From the NCBI GenBank assembly GCA_023443225.1, contig JAEZVF010000019.1, positions 1 to 50,288 on the forward strand: a DNA stretch of 50,288 bases. The letters run 5' to 3'. Below are positions 25,641-34,483 of this stretch, piece after piece; positions within the stretch are counted from its first letter, which is position 1, and each line of letters starts with the position of its first letter. This DNA comes from Bacillota bacterium (GTDB lineage Bacteria; Bacillota; Clostridia; Lachnospirales; Lachnospiraceae). The notes below the pieces were generated by a model. It was not told where the DNA came from. It made no database searches and saw only the letters and a list, made by a program, of their open reading frames with translations. Made by a program: the position numbers and the translations under genes.

Positions 25641-25687
25641 AAAAGGTGCAAAGACGCATTATTACATGTCTTTGCACCTTTTTGTTT
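25641..25687 (+). terminator. Intrinsic terminator in the leader of the carboxylase operon
   Basis: A 15-bp perfect stem (AAAAGGTGCAAAGAC with GTCTTTGCACCTTTT) leads into TTTGTTTT (25680-25687). It lies between the 25595 -10 element and the first operon gene. It could instead end the LuxR transcript, but no promoter is visible between it and the gene. A smaller GAATA/TATTC hairpin precedes it. Confidence 0.75.
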
Positions 25688-25690
25688 TAT

Positions 25691-25714
25691 GTGCGTCCAG
25701 CGAAGCTGGAGCAC
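25691..25714 (+). other. Stable GAA-loop hairpin just upstream of the first operon gene
   Basis: GTGC-TCCAGC pairs with GCTGGA-GCAC around a GAA loop with one bulged G. It follows the terminator by 9 nt. CTGGATGTCAG (25721) and CTGGTGTCAG (25746) repeat after it. It may mask or present the translation start region. Confidence 0.45.
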
Positions 25715-25768
25715 ACTTGCTGGATGTCAGATAAAAGCAAACAATCTGGTGTCAGAATGGAGGAAATT

Positions 25769-26488
25769 ATGCAAAAAAAATGGAGTAAGACATTAAAACC
25801 AGGAGAAAAGTGGTCCGGAAATATCGGCAGAAATAAATATGTTCATTTCAAAGCTATGGGACAGGATGCAAATGTATCTTTACTATTATATAACATGCTG
25901 GATACCTCTGAGAGATATAATATGCCAGATAGTTTGAAGGCACAGTTTACGGCACATTTAACAAAAGGAAATGTCTTGATGAGTGATAACGGACGGGTCC
26001 TGGCAAGTATTGTGGAAGATAGTCTCGGATGGCATGATACCATTTCGGGTTATACCACAAGAACTATGACGGATGAGAAATATGGCAAAACAACCTACCA
26101 GGACATGGGGAATGATTATCTTAGGTGTGGAGAAGAGAATTTTAAAGTGGAACTAATTAGAAATAACATGAGTGCAAGAGATTTAGTCCCATGCGTTAAT
26201 CTTTTTTCAAAAGTTTATGTAGAAGAAGATGGAAGTATGCATTATGAACAGGGACATTGCAAGGAAGGCTCAACTGTAACACTCAGAACTGAGATGGATG
26301 TCATACTTATCGTTTCCAATACACCTAATCCACTAAATGAATCGGCTGTCTATCCCGCAGTACCAGTCATAATGGAAGTATATGAAGCTCCAAAAACAGA
26401 TTTATTGGATGAATGTGTCAATTATAGACCTGAGAATTACAGGGCATTTGAAAATACATGGGATTATTACAATTTACTTGGCAGATAG
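25769..26488 (+). CDS. DUF1989 urea-carboxylase-associated protein 1 (carboxyguanidine deiminase subunit-type)
   Basis: The 239-residue cytosolic protein belongs to the DUF1989 'urea carboxylase-associated' family. In characterised systems two such proteins form carboxyguanidine deiminase (CgdAB), turning carboxyguanidine into allophanate plus ammonia. Visible features are GEKWSGNIGRNKYVHFKAMG near the start, DSLGWHDTISGYTTR with a probable metal-binding His-Asp, and RDLVPCVNLFSKVYVEEDGS. ATG 25769 has GGAGG five bases upstream; a longer frame reaching back to 25646 overlaps the terminator hairpin and lacks a ribosome site. It opens an operon whose next genes encode its partner, the carboxylase and the hydrolase. 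Confidence 0.88.
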   Translation: MQKKWSKTLKPGEKWSGNIGRNKYVHFKAMGQDANVSLLLYNMLDTSERYNMPDSLKAQFTAHLTKGNVLMSDNGRVLASIVEDSLGWHDTISGYTTRTMTDEKYGKTTYQDMGNDYLRCGEENFKVELIRNNMSARDLVPCVNLFSKVYVEEDGSMHYEQGHCKEGSTVTLRTEMDVILIVSNTPNPLNESAVYPAVPVIMEVYEAPKTDLLDECVNYRPENYRAFENTWDYYNLLGR

Positions 26489-26551
26489 AAGGTTTTATAA
26501 ATTAGTACAATTTAAATACCATGAAAAATAATTATGATTGGAGAGATGAAA

Positions 26552-27205
26552 ATGTATGGATTTATTAAAAAAGAAAGTCCTTTGAAGATAGAAGATGCAA
26601 TTTATGATCAAGTAGTTGATGCAGGTCTAGGCTGGATGCATGAGCTAAACCCGGGACAAAGCTTTCGAATTCTTGATCTGGAAGGTAATCAGGCAGTGGA
26701 TACCACATTCTACGATATGACAAATCCCGAAGATCATTACGGCGCAGTAATGACTATTGTTATGCAGCAGAATATTTACTTGACAACAGGCAGTATATTA
26801 AGAACCGAGTCAGGAAAACCCTTGCTGGTAATAACAGCGGATTTGACAGGACGGCATGATACTATTGGCGGAGCGTGTTCTTCTCAAAGTAATACAGTCC
26901 GTTATGCTAGAGAGAAGATAGATATGCACAACTGCCGTGATAGTTTTATGTTACAACTTGCAGAAGATACTAATGGTTTTAAAAAACGTGACCTGGCGCC
27001 GAATATAAACTTCTTTATGAACGTTCCAGTAACAAAAGAAGGCGGTCTCAAATTCGATGATGGGGTATCTGCACCAGGAAAGTATGTTGAAATGAGAGCC
27101 TTAGAAAAGACAATGGTATTAATTAGTAACTGTCCACAGTTAAATAATCCATGTAATGCATATAACCCAACTCCGGTAAGACTTATCATCTGGGATGCTG
27201 CATAA
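26552..27205 (+). CDS. DUF1989 urea-carboxylase-associated protein 2 (carboxyguanidine deiminase subunit-type)
   Basis: The 217-residue protein is the second DUF1989 member and is similar in pattern to its neighbour: GWMHELNPGQSFRILDLEGNQAVDT, TGRHDTIGGACSSQSNTVRY with the conserved His-Asp, and RDLAPNINFFMNVPVTKEGG. In the known pathway both subunits are needed for deimination. ATG 26552 is preferred over 26546 and 26534 because GGAGAG is six bases upstream only for that one. It follows partner 1 by 63 bp and precedes the carboxylase by 102 bp. The presence of both proteins is the main reason to favour guanidine over urea as the carboxylase substrate. Confidence 0.88.
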   Translation: MYGFIKKESPLKIEDAIYDQVVDAGLGWMHELNPGQSFRILDLEGNQAVDTTFYDMTNPEDHYGAVMTIVMQQNIYLTTGSILRTESGKPLLVITADLTGRHDTIGGACSSQSNTVRYAREKIDMHNCRDSFMLQLAEDTNGFKKRDLAPNINFFMNVPVTKEGGLKFDDGVSAPGKYVEMRALEKTMVLISNCPQLNNPCNAYNPTPVRLIIWDAA

Positions 27206-27307
27206 TACTTATGCTCATCATCAGGGTTCTTACTAATGAAAACGAATACTACAAAATTTCAGTTTAGTAGTGGGTGAAGTGAAATAAGTTGAAAAGGAGC
27301 AATTAAA

Positions 27308-30300
27308 ATGTTTAGTAAAGTGTTGATTGCGAATCGTGGAGCAATAGCAGTAAGGATAGAACGAACTTTAAAAAAAATGGGAATAAAAAGTGTGGCTGTG
27401 TATTCAAAGGCAGATCAGGATAGTATTCACGTTGAAAATGCGGATGAAGCTATTCTATTAGGCGAAGGAACACCAAAGGAAACCTATCTGGATACTAGAA
27501 AAATTCTTGATGCAGCTATTAAGACGGGTGCTCAGGCAATTCATCCTGGCTATGGCTTCTTAAGTGAAAATACAGATTTTGCTAGAGAATGTGAGTCAAA
27601 GGGCATTAAATTTATTGGTCCTACTTCTGAACAAATCCAAATGTTTGGATTAAAGCATTCAGCGAAAGAATTAGCTAAAAAAGCTGGTGTTCCTCTGCTT
27701 CCCGGTACAGGACTTTTAAGTGGTAAAGAAGAGGCAATAGAGGAAGCGCAGAAAATCGGCTACCCGGTAATTTTAAAAAGTACTGCAGGTGGTGGTGGAA
27801 TTGGAATGCGTATATGTAATTCCCCTGAAGAACTTAAGCAGGCTTATGAAGGAGTATGCTATTTAGCGGCAACCAATTTTAATAATGCCGGTGTATTTGT
27901 GGAGAAGTATATTATTCGTTCCAGGCATGTGGAGGTACAGATATTTGGTAATGAATTCGGTGAAGTAGCAGCATTAGGTGAAAGAGACTGTTCCGTACAG
28001 AGAAGAAATCAGAAAGTAGTTGAAGAATGTCCTGCTCCCAATCTAAAGGACAGTGTCAGGGAGAGAATGTTTGCAGCAGCAGAAAGTTTGGCTAAAGAAG
28101 CTTCTTATCAAAGCGCAGGGACAGTGGAATTTCTATATGACGAAGCAACACAGGAGTTCTATTTCCTGGAAGTCAATACCAGACTTCAGGTTGAGCATGG
28201 CATCACAGAAGAGGTTTTAGGTATTGATTTAGTAGAATGGATGGTAAAGGAAGCAGCAGGAGAATTGACAGGCATTAAAGCTTTAGTAGGCAAATCGAAG
28301 GGACACGCCATTGAAGTTCGTATATATGCTGAGGATTGCATTAATGGTTTCAGACCGAGTACAGGAAAAATTGATGAAGTACATTTTGACCCTTTGGCCA
28401 GAATAGAAACATGGCTTCAAAAGGGAATGGAAGTTACTCCTATTTATGATCCAATGTTAGCGAAACTCATCGTTCATGGTGTGGACAGACAGGATGCTAT
28501 CAGTAAAATGAAACATGTGCTAACAGAATCAAGGTTATATGGAGTTACCACCAACATGCAGTATTTAAAGGCTTTAATAGAGACAGAGGATTATAATGCT
28601 GGTTCTTTATTTACGGGAATGCTGAATGATTTTATTCCAGAAGAAAAGGCAATTGAAGTATTAGATGGCGGTGTTCAGACCACGGTCCAGGATTATCCCG
28701 GCATGATTGGGTATTGGTCCGTTGGTGTTCCACCTTGTGGGCCATTTGACAGTTATAACTTTAGAATTGGTAATAAACTTCTGGGAAATCCTGAAAGTAC
28801 ACCTGGACTGGAATTGACATTTAGAGGTGGCAGCTATCGATTCAGAACTACGATGAGTTTTTGTATCACAGGTGCTAATATGCATGCCACGCTGGATGGT
28901 GAAGAAATTGGTAATTATCAGGTGATTCATGCAGCACCGATGCAAATACTGAAATTTAAAGAATGTAACGTAGGTATGCGAACTTATTTACTAATTGCAG
29001 GTGGACTGGATATACCTAAGATTATGGGAAGTAGTTCTACATTTGTTGATGGTAAGTTTGGAGGTCATAACGGCAGAGCATTAAGAGCTGGTGACGTATT
29101 AAGGGTAAATGATAAATGCTTAATTGACTCTATTGAATCAGTACCTGATAAATACTGGCCTGTACTCACCAATGAATGGACGATTGGAGTGATACCAGGA
29201 CCTCAGCCAACATCGGAGTATCTGCATCCCGAGTATTTAGAGACATTAACATCTTCTTTGTATGAAGTCAACTTTAACAGTGCCAGAACCGGTATCAGGT
29301 TAAATGGACCTATCCCTCAATGGGTTAGGCAGGATGGTGGCGATGCAGGATTGCATCCTTCCAATATCCATGACAACGCGTATGCAATTGGCACCTTAGA
29401 CTTAACAGGCGATCAGTCAATTTTACTGGGACCTGATGGACCAAGCCTTGGTGGATTTGTATGTCCTGTAACTACAGCAAAGGGTGAGCTATGGAAGCTT
29501 GGACAGTTACATCCTGGTGATAAAGTTCATTTTCAGTTGCTTACACTGGAACAGGCAGAAGTAGTAAGGAAGGCACAAGAAGAGAACTTAAAACAAAACT
29601 ATAAGGTTGTAACACTTCCTGAACCTGTGCAATTGGATGCTGAGTATGCGATTCTTGCAAAGGGCGAGGTTGAAGGAACAGCGATTTTAGTAAGACTTGA
29701 TGGAGAAGAAAATATATTAGTTGAATTTGGTGATATGGAGCTAAATATCGATCTTCGTTTTCGGGTACATATACTGATGCAGGAACTAGAGAAATTGAAG
29801 CTTCCTATCATAGATTTAACCCCGGGTATTCGCTCTATTCAAATCCATTTTGATATTGATCAAATATCAGTGAAAGAAATGGTTAATACAGTAATAAAGG
29901 TCAATGCAGAGTTGCCAAAACTTGAGAATGTAACCGTACCTTCAAGAATTATTAAATTACCATTGTCATGGGATGATCCACAGACCAGACTTGCAGCCGA
30001 GAGATATCAGCAAACCGTGCGGCCTGATGCTCCATGGTGCCCTAGTAATCCAGAATTCATTCGTAGAATCAATGGGTTAGACAGTCTGGATGAGGTTAAA
30101 AATATTGTATTTAATGCTGATTATCTTGTGCTTGGTCTAGGAGATGTATATCTGGGCGCACCTGTTGCTACTCCAGTTGATCCAAGACATAGAATGGTAA
30201 CCACAAAATATAATCCTGCCAGACCGTGGACTCCTGAAAATGCAGTTGGAATTGGTGGTGCATACTTATGTGTATATGGAATGGAAGGTCCTGGGGGATA

Positions 30301-30892
30301 CCAATTTGTGGGGAGAACCATACAAATGTGGAATCCATTAAAGGAGACAGAGTACTTCCTAAAAGGAAAACCCTGGTTATTGAATTTCTTTGATCAATTG
30401 AAATTTTATCCTGTAACTGCAGAAGAAATTTTAAAATACAGAGAAGATTTCTTAAGAGGAAAATTCGAAATCGAAATTGAAGATACAACGTTCAATCTTG
30501 GGAAATATAAGAGTTTCTTAGAAAATAACAAAGATTCAATTAAGGCATTTAAGGATCATCAGGAAGCTTCCTTTCAAGCAGAATGGCTAAGATGGAAAGA
30601 ACAAGGCCTAGATAATTTTGTGTCAGAAACAGAAGAAGCACTGGCAATTGTTGATGAGGATATTCCCAATGGATGTGAAGCAGTAAGAGCCAGCCTTCCC
30701 GGAAGTGTATGGAAAGTACAGGTCGAAGAGAATCAGTCAGTTCAAGAGGGAGATGTACTAGTAATTATTGAAAGTATGAAGATGGAATTTTCCATTGAAT
30801 CTAAATACAACGGTATTGTTGAAAAATTATACATGAATCTTGGTGAACAGGTAAATGGCGGACAGCTAGTAGCATGTATAAAAGTAGAATAA
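27308..30892 (+). CDS. Biotin-dependent urea/guanidine carboxylase
   Basis: The 1194-residue cytosolic enzyme uses ATP and bicarbonate to carboxylate its substrate. A biotin carboxylase region spans 1-450 (GYGFLSENTDFA, ATP-grasp loop STAGGGGIGMR near 160-170, FLEVNTRLQVEHGITEEV). Carboxyltransferase halves follow: a KipA-like part from about 448 (VLDGGVQTTVQDYPGMIGYW) and a KipI-like part later (IGGAYLCVYGMEGPGGYQFVG). A C-terminal biotinyl domain carries ESMKMEF with biotin-lysine near 1158. This order is that of urea carboxylase without the fused amidase found in yeast urea amidolyase. With two DUF1989 partners it is most likely a guanidine carboxylase. The discriminating active-site residue was not mapped. 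Biotinylation by BirA is required. Confidence 0.93.
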   Translation: MFSKVLIANRGAIAVRIERTLKKMGIKSVAVYSKADQDSIHVENADEAILLGEGTPKETYLDTRKILDAAIKTGAQAIHPGYGFLSENTDFARECESKGIKFIGPTSEQIQMFGLKHSAKELAKKAGVPLLPGTGLLSGKEEAIEEAQKIGYPVILKSTAGGGGIGMRICNSPEELKQAYEGVCYLAATNFNNAGVFVEKYIIRSRHVEVQIFGNEFGEVAALGERDCSVQRRNQKVVEECPAPNLKDSVRERMFAAAESLAKEASYQSAGTVEFLYDEATQEFYFLEVNTRLQVEHGITEEVLGIDLVEWMVKEAAGELTGIKALVGKSKGHAIEVRIYAEDCINGFRPSTGKIDEVHFDPLARIETWLQKGMEVTPIYDPMLAKLIVHGVDRQDAISKMKHVLTESRLYGVTTNMQYLKALIETEDYNAGSLFTGMLNDFIPEEKAIEVLDGGVQTTVQDYPGMIGYWSVGVPPCGPFDSYNFRIGNKLLGNPESTPGLELTFRGGSYRFRTTMSFCITGANMHATLDGEEIGNYQVIHAAPMQILKFKECNVGMRTYLLIAGGLDIPKIMGSSSTFVDGKFGGHNGRALRAGDVLRVNDKCLIDSIESVPDKYWPVLTNEWTIGVIPGPQPTSEYLHPEYLETLTSSLYEVNFNSARTGIRLNGPIPQWVRQDGGDAGLHPSNIHDNAYAIGTLDLTGDQSILLGPDGPSLGGFVCPVTTAKGELWKLGQLHPGDKVHFQLLTLEQAEVVRKAQEENLKQNYKVVTLPEPVQLDAEYAILAKGEVEGTAILVRLDGEENILVEFGDMELNIDLRFRVHILMQELEKLKLPIIDLTPGIRSIQIHFDIDQISVKEMVNTVIKVNAELPKLENVTVPSRIIKLPLSWDDPQTRLAAERYQQTVRPDAPWCPSNPEFIRRINGLDSLDEVKNIVFNADYLVLGLGDVYLGAPVATPVDPRHRMVTTKYNPARPWTPENAVGIGGAYLCVYGMEGPGGYQFVGRTIQMWNPLKETEYFLKGKPWLLNFFDQLKFYPVTAEEILKYREDFLRGKFEIEIEDTTFNLGKYKSFLENNKDSIKAFKDHQEASFQAEWLRWKEQGLDNFVSETEEALAIVDEDIPNGCEAVRASLPGSVWKVQVEENQSVQEGDVLVIIESMKMEFSIESKYNGIVEKLYMNLGEQVNGGQLVACIKVE

Positions 30893-30905
30893 AGGAGTGC
30901 TTCCT

Positions 30906-32606
30906 ATGAGATATTTCCCTACAAAGTTATCAATAACATGGTTAAAAAAGAGATACGAATCAGGCGAATTAAGTCCTTTGGAGTTAGCAGAAGAAATAAT
31001 TCGTCGAGCGAAAGAGTATGAAAATTATAATATATGGATTGTAAAACCATCAATGAATCTGATAAAAAAATATATTGATGCATTGCCACCATACACGCAG
31101 GATCTTCCGTTATGGGGTGTCCCTTTTGCAGTAAAAGATAATATCGATCTTATAGATGTTCCCACAACCGCAGCCTGTAAAGAGTATGAATATATACCAG
31201 TAAACAGTGCTTCAGTAGTTGACAAACTTATTAAAGCTGGAGCTATTCCGGTAGGAAAGACAAATCTTGATCAATTTGCGACTGGTCTTGTTGGCACCAG
31301 AAGCCCATATGGCGAGTGTCATAATGCTTTGAATCCGGATCTCATCAGCGGTGGTTCCAGTTCTGGTTCTGCAGTAGCAGTAGCGCTGGGTATGGCGGCT
31401 TTTTCATTAGGAACGGATACCGCTGGTTCAGGAAGAGTTCCAGCCGCATTAAATTGTCTGATTGGGTATAAACCGGCACTTGGAGCATGGTCAACAAAAG
31501 GCGTAGTACCTGCTTGTGCAAGTATTGACTGCATCTCGGTATTTACTAACACACTTGAGGATGTAAAACTGGTGAATTCTTTAGTAAGAGGGATTGATGA
31601 AGAATGCTGCTGGTCAAGAAAGTTACCTCATCCTGTGTTAAGTAAACCTAAGAAAATACTCCTTGCAAAGGAAGAGCCAGTATTTTATGGACAGTTTGCT
31701 CAAATATATAAAGCTAAATGGAACAATGCAGTAAAACGTATCAAGAGTCTTGGAATTAAGGTTGAATATATTGATTGCAAAATGTTTGATAAAGCTGCCT
31801 CCATTTTATACGAAGGACCATGGGTGGCAGAACGATGGAATGACTTAGGAGAATTTGTTAACCATCATCCTGGAAGGATTTTTCCGGTAACAGAGAAAAT
31901 TCTTCGTTCAGGTGAAAAAGTGGAGCATACTGCAGCTAAATTATTCGAAGCAATGCATACGCTTCAGGATTACAGAGTAAAGGCAGCTAAAATGCTAAAG
32001 GATGCTGTACTTATAATGCCGACAGCAGGAGGAACTTTCTTCAGAGATGAGGTAAGAAAAAATCCATTTGACACAAACAGCAACATGGGCTTATATACAA
32101 ACCACTGCAATCTTTTGGATTTATCTGCAATTGCAGTTCCTGAGATGCAGGGTGACAACGAAAATCCATTTGGAATTACGATTTTTGCATTAGCAGATTC
32201 AGAAGGTTTGGTTCTTGGAACGGCAGATGAATTTCTTAGGTCAGAAACTATATCGATTGCGGTATGCGGACTGCATAAGAAAGGTTATATGTTTGAAAAT
32301 CAGTTAACTGAGCAAGGTGCAATATTTTTAGAAAAAACAAAGACAGCCGAAAAATATAAGCTATACAAGATTAATTCAACACCTGTGAAACCCGGAATGG
32401 TAAGGGATGAAGAGAACGGAACCTATATTGAGGTGGATGTATATGATATTCCTGTCGCTAACTTGGGAATATTCATGAAACTGGTAAAACGACCGCTTTA
32501 TATCGGTGAAATTGAATTAGCAGATGGCAGATGGGTTAAGGGGTTTTTATGTGAACCATATGCAGTGAAAAATACTGAAGATATTTCTGATAGTCATAGC
32601 TTTTAA
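30906..32606 (+). CDS. atzF: Allophanate hydrolase
   Basis: The 566-residue amidase-signature enzyme hydrolyses allophanate to ammonia and CO2, the last step of the pathway. The catalytic triad is visible: Lys77 in FAVKDNID, a cis-serine in GGSSSGS (about 152) and nucleophile Ser175 in TDTAGSGRVPAALN. A C-terminal domain of about 110 residues (VDVYDIPVANLGIFMKLVKR, IGEIELADGRWVKGFLCEPY) matches the extra domain found in true allophanate hydrolases. ATG 30906 is spaced eight bases from AAAGGAG, while an in-frame GTG at 30897 overlaps that site. It begins 13 bp after the carboxylase stop, so expression is coupled. Confidence 0.93.
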   Translation: MRYFPTKLSITWLKKRYESGELSPLELAEEIIRRAKEYENYNIWIVKPSMNLIKKYIDALPPYTQDLPLWGVPFAVKDNIDLIDVPTTAACKEYEYIPVNSASVVDKLIKAGAIPVGKTNLDQFATGLVGTRSPYGECHNALNPDLISGGSSSGSAVAVALGMAAFSLGTDTAGSGRVPAALNCLIGYKPALGAWSTKGVVPACASIDCISVFTNTLEDVKLVNSLVRGIDEECCWSRKLPHPVLSKPKKILLAKEEPVFYGQFAQIYKAKWNNAVKRIKSLGIKVEYIDCKMFDKAASILYEGPWVAERWNDLGEFVNHHPGRIFPVTEKILRSGEKVEHTAAKLFEAMHTLQDYRVKAAKMLKDAVLIMPTAGGTFFRDEVRKNPFDTNSNMGLYTNHCNLLDLSAIAVPEMQGDNENPFGITIFALADSEGLVLGTADEFLRSETISIAVCGLHKKGYMFENQLTEQGAIFLEKTKTAEKYKLYKINSTPVKPGMVRDEENGTYIEVDVYDIPVANLGIFMKLVKRPLYIGEIELADGRWVKGFLCEPYAVKNTEDISDSHSF

Positions 32607-32716
32607 ATACGTTTAACAGCTTTCATTTGAAATACGACTAGGATGAAAAATCCTGTTTCTATAAATGATACTTGAAGGTTTGTTGCCCGAAGTAAGGCAG
32701 AATGGAGGAAAATAAT

Positions 32717-33043
32717 ATGAAAATGATAAAAGCAATTATAAGACCGGAGAAAGTTGAAGATGTACTGGATACACTTATGAAAAAAGGCTATTGTGCGGCT
32801 ACTCGTATGAATGTATTAGGAAGAGGAAAGCAAAAGGGTTTAAAAGTCGGGGACACCTATTATGATGAAATACCAAAAGAAATGATAATGATAGTTGTAA
32901 ATGATGCTGATGAGGAGAAAGTTGTAAAGATTATTGCAGATTCAGCTAAGACAAATAAAAACGGTACTTACGGTGACGGAAAAATATTCGTATCCGAGGT
33001 GGAAAAGGCAGTTACGATAAGTAGTGGGGAAGATAAATTATAA
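32717..33043 (+). CDS. nifI1: NifI1-type PII signal protein
   Basis: The 108-residue PII protein matches NifI1 closely: MKMIKAIIRPEKVEDVLDTL, the RMNVLGRGKQKGLKVGDTYY entry to the T-loop, YDEIPKEMIMIVV and YGDGKIFVSEVEKAVTI. Known NifI1/NifI2 pairs form complexes that bind 2-oxoglutarate and ATP/ADP and switch nitrogenase off by contacting NifDK. No nif gene is present here; the pair lies between allophanate hydrolase and an ABC importer. ATG 32717 has GGAGG eight bases upstream, so the in-frame ATG at 32702 is unlikely. The target is unknown; the carboxylase or the importer is plausible. The symbol denotes family, not proven nitrogenase control. Confidence 0.88.
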   Translation: MKMIKAIIRPEKVEDVLDTLMKKGYCAATRMNVLGRGKQKGLKVGDTYYDEIPKEMIMIVVNDADEEKVVKIIADSAKTNKNGTYGDGKIFVSEVEKAVTISSGEDKL

Positions 33044-33078
33044 AGACAGCCAATACCAGTGGCAGATGGGAGGAACAC

Positions 33079-33423
33079 ATGAAGGAAGTTGTTATCATAT
33101 TACGTCCTAAAATGTATTTTAAAACCAAGCAGGCTCTTGTTGATGTAGGATTCCATTCCATGACTGTAAAAGAGGTTGTAGGAAGAGGAAAGCAGCCAGT
33201 TCAGTATGATATGGATGAAAATGACGGTGTAATCAAACATAGAGTAGTTGCTAAGAGAATGATAGAGATGTTTGTAAGGGATGAAGATGTCCAGTGTCTA
33301 ATTGATACTGTTGTGGAGGTAAATAAAACAAATCAGGCTGGTGATGGAAAAATATTTGTATTGCCTGTTAAAAATGCAATACGTGCCCGAACTGGTGAGC
33401 AAGGAAATGATGCAATTATTTAA
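33079..33423 (+). CDS. nifI2: NifI2-type PII signal protein
   Basis: The 114-residue partner PII protein opens MKEVVIILRPKMYFKTKQAL and continues MTVKEVVGRGKQPVQYDMDE. It has the longer NifI2-type T-loop (DENDGVIKHRVVAKRMIEMFV) and closes AGDGKIFVLPVKNAIRARTG. It begins 35 bp after NifI1 behind GGGAGG, keeping the NifI1-NifI2 order seen in archaeal and clostridial nif operons. It ends 28 bp before the transporter binding protein. Together the pair would sense 2-oxoglutarate/energy state in the cytosol. A role in gating transport is inferred from position; PII proteins such as GlnK do gate ammonium channels. Confidence 0.88.
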   Translation: MKEVVIILRPKMYFKTKQALVDVGFHSMTVKEVVGRGKQPVQYDMDENDGVIKHRVVAKRMIEMFVRDEDVQCLIDTVVEVNKTNQAGDGKIFVLPVKNAIRARTGEQGNDAII

Positions 33424-33451
33424 TTAACTTTAGAAAGTGATGGTGATTATT

Positions 33452-34483
33452 ATGATAAAGAAATTATTAAGTCTAATCTTGATAGTAGCTATGTTATCGG
33501 TAGTATTCGTAGGATGCAGTGTTTCCTCTAAATCAGATACCGTTAATAAAACAGGCAGTACTTTGGCAAAAGGAACAGAAAATAATCCATTTATTCTGGG
33601 AATTAGTCCTATGTCAGGATGGTACGCATGGTACGGTATAGATAAGACAGGGATTTTTAAAGATAATGGTGTCAATGTAACTATCAAATTTTTCCCCGTA
33701 TACAGTGATTCTTTAACCGCTTTTTATTCAGGGCAGGTTGATGGAATTTGTATCGCAGGTTCAGATACAATTGCTCCGCTAAATGAAGGCGTTGATATTA
33801 AGATAGTTCTTGTAAATGATAATTCCTATGGTGCAGATGGATTGGTAGCCAAGGATGGGATTAAGTCTATTAAAGATTTAAAAGGTAAAAAGGTAGCTAC
33901 AGAAGTTGGAACCCTTGAGCATATGTTTCTTCTAAAAATGCTGAAAGATAACGGGATGACAATTGATGATATTGATTTTACGAATATGACGATTAATGAT
34001 GCAGGTCCTGCATTTATTGCAGGTAGTGTTGATGCAGCAGTTCTTTGGGAGCCAACCTTATCAACAGCAATTCAGGCGGGAGGAAATCTCCTTTACAGTA
34101 CAAAGAGTGAGCCTGGACTGATTCCTGACACCTTAGCAGTAAGAAGCGATGTGCCTGACAGCAGTGCAGGTGCAGTACAGAAAATTGTTAATTCATGGTT
34201 TGACGGAGTTGAAAAGTTAAAAGCTAAAGATAAGGATTTTATTCAAGCCATTTGTGATGGAGCGGAATTAAAACATGATGACTATATGACAATGTTAGAT
34301 GGTGTTACAATCTTCGATAAAGAAATGAATCAAAAAACCTTCCAAAAGGGTAATGATTTTACTTATCTTAACTATACCTTAAAAAAGTCAGCCGAATTCC
34401 TGGTAGACACAAAAATGATAGAAAGAGAGCCGGAGGATGTAAGTGTAATTCTTGATGATACTTATATTAAGGGGGCAGATTGA
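33452..34483 (+). CDS. ABC importer binding lipoprotein (TauA/SsuA/NrtA-like)
   Basis: The 343-residue lipoprotein has lipobox Cys22 (VVFVGC) after a short signal peptide. The NMT1/TauA-like binding fold shows GISPMSGWYAWYGIDKTGIF, KDNGVNVTIKFFPVYSDSLTA, KGKKVATEVGTLEHMFLLKM and GSVDAAVLWEPTL, the usual series of nitrate/sulfonate/taurine-type binding proteins. Relatives near guanidine-degradation genes are commonly assigned guanidine or related uptake, which fits here but is not shown by sequence. ATG 33452 starts the signal peptide and has GGTGA upstream. Its stop overlaps the permease start by 1 bp. Confidence 0.88.
   Translation: MIKKLLSLILIVAMLSVVFVGCSVSSKSDTVNKTGSTLAKGTENNPFILGISPMSGWYAWYGIDKTGIFKDNGVNVTIKFFPVYSDSLTAFYSGQVDGICIAGSDTIAPLNEGVDIKIVLVNDNSYGADGLVAKDGIKSIKDLKGKKVATEVGTLEHMFLLKMLKDNGMTIDDIDFTNMTINDAGPAFIAGSVDAAVLWEPTLSTAIQAGGNLLYSTKSEPGLIPDTLAVRSDVPDSSAGAVQKIVNSWFDGVEKLKAKDKDFIQAICDGAELKHDDYMTMLDGVTIFDKEMNQKTFQKGNDFTYLNYTLKKSAEFLVDTKMIEREPEDVSVILDDTYIKGAD

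Noticed and set aside
24548..25687. ANTAR-type tandem hexaloop antiterminator
   Set aside because: The first hairpin can close on six bases, but the loop lacks the A1/G4 pattern and no ANTAR protein is encoded nearby.
25646..25768. N-terminal extension of the first DUF1989 protein
   Set aside because: It would be encoded by the terminator stem and lacks a ribosome site; ATG 25769 has an ideal one.
24259..25770. Guanidine-I, -II or -III riboswitch
   Set aside because: I looked for the conserved ykkC blocks and for tandem ACGR-loop hairpins and found neither; only a covariance search can settle this.
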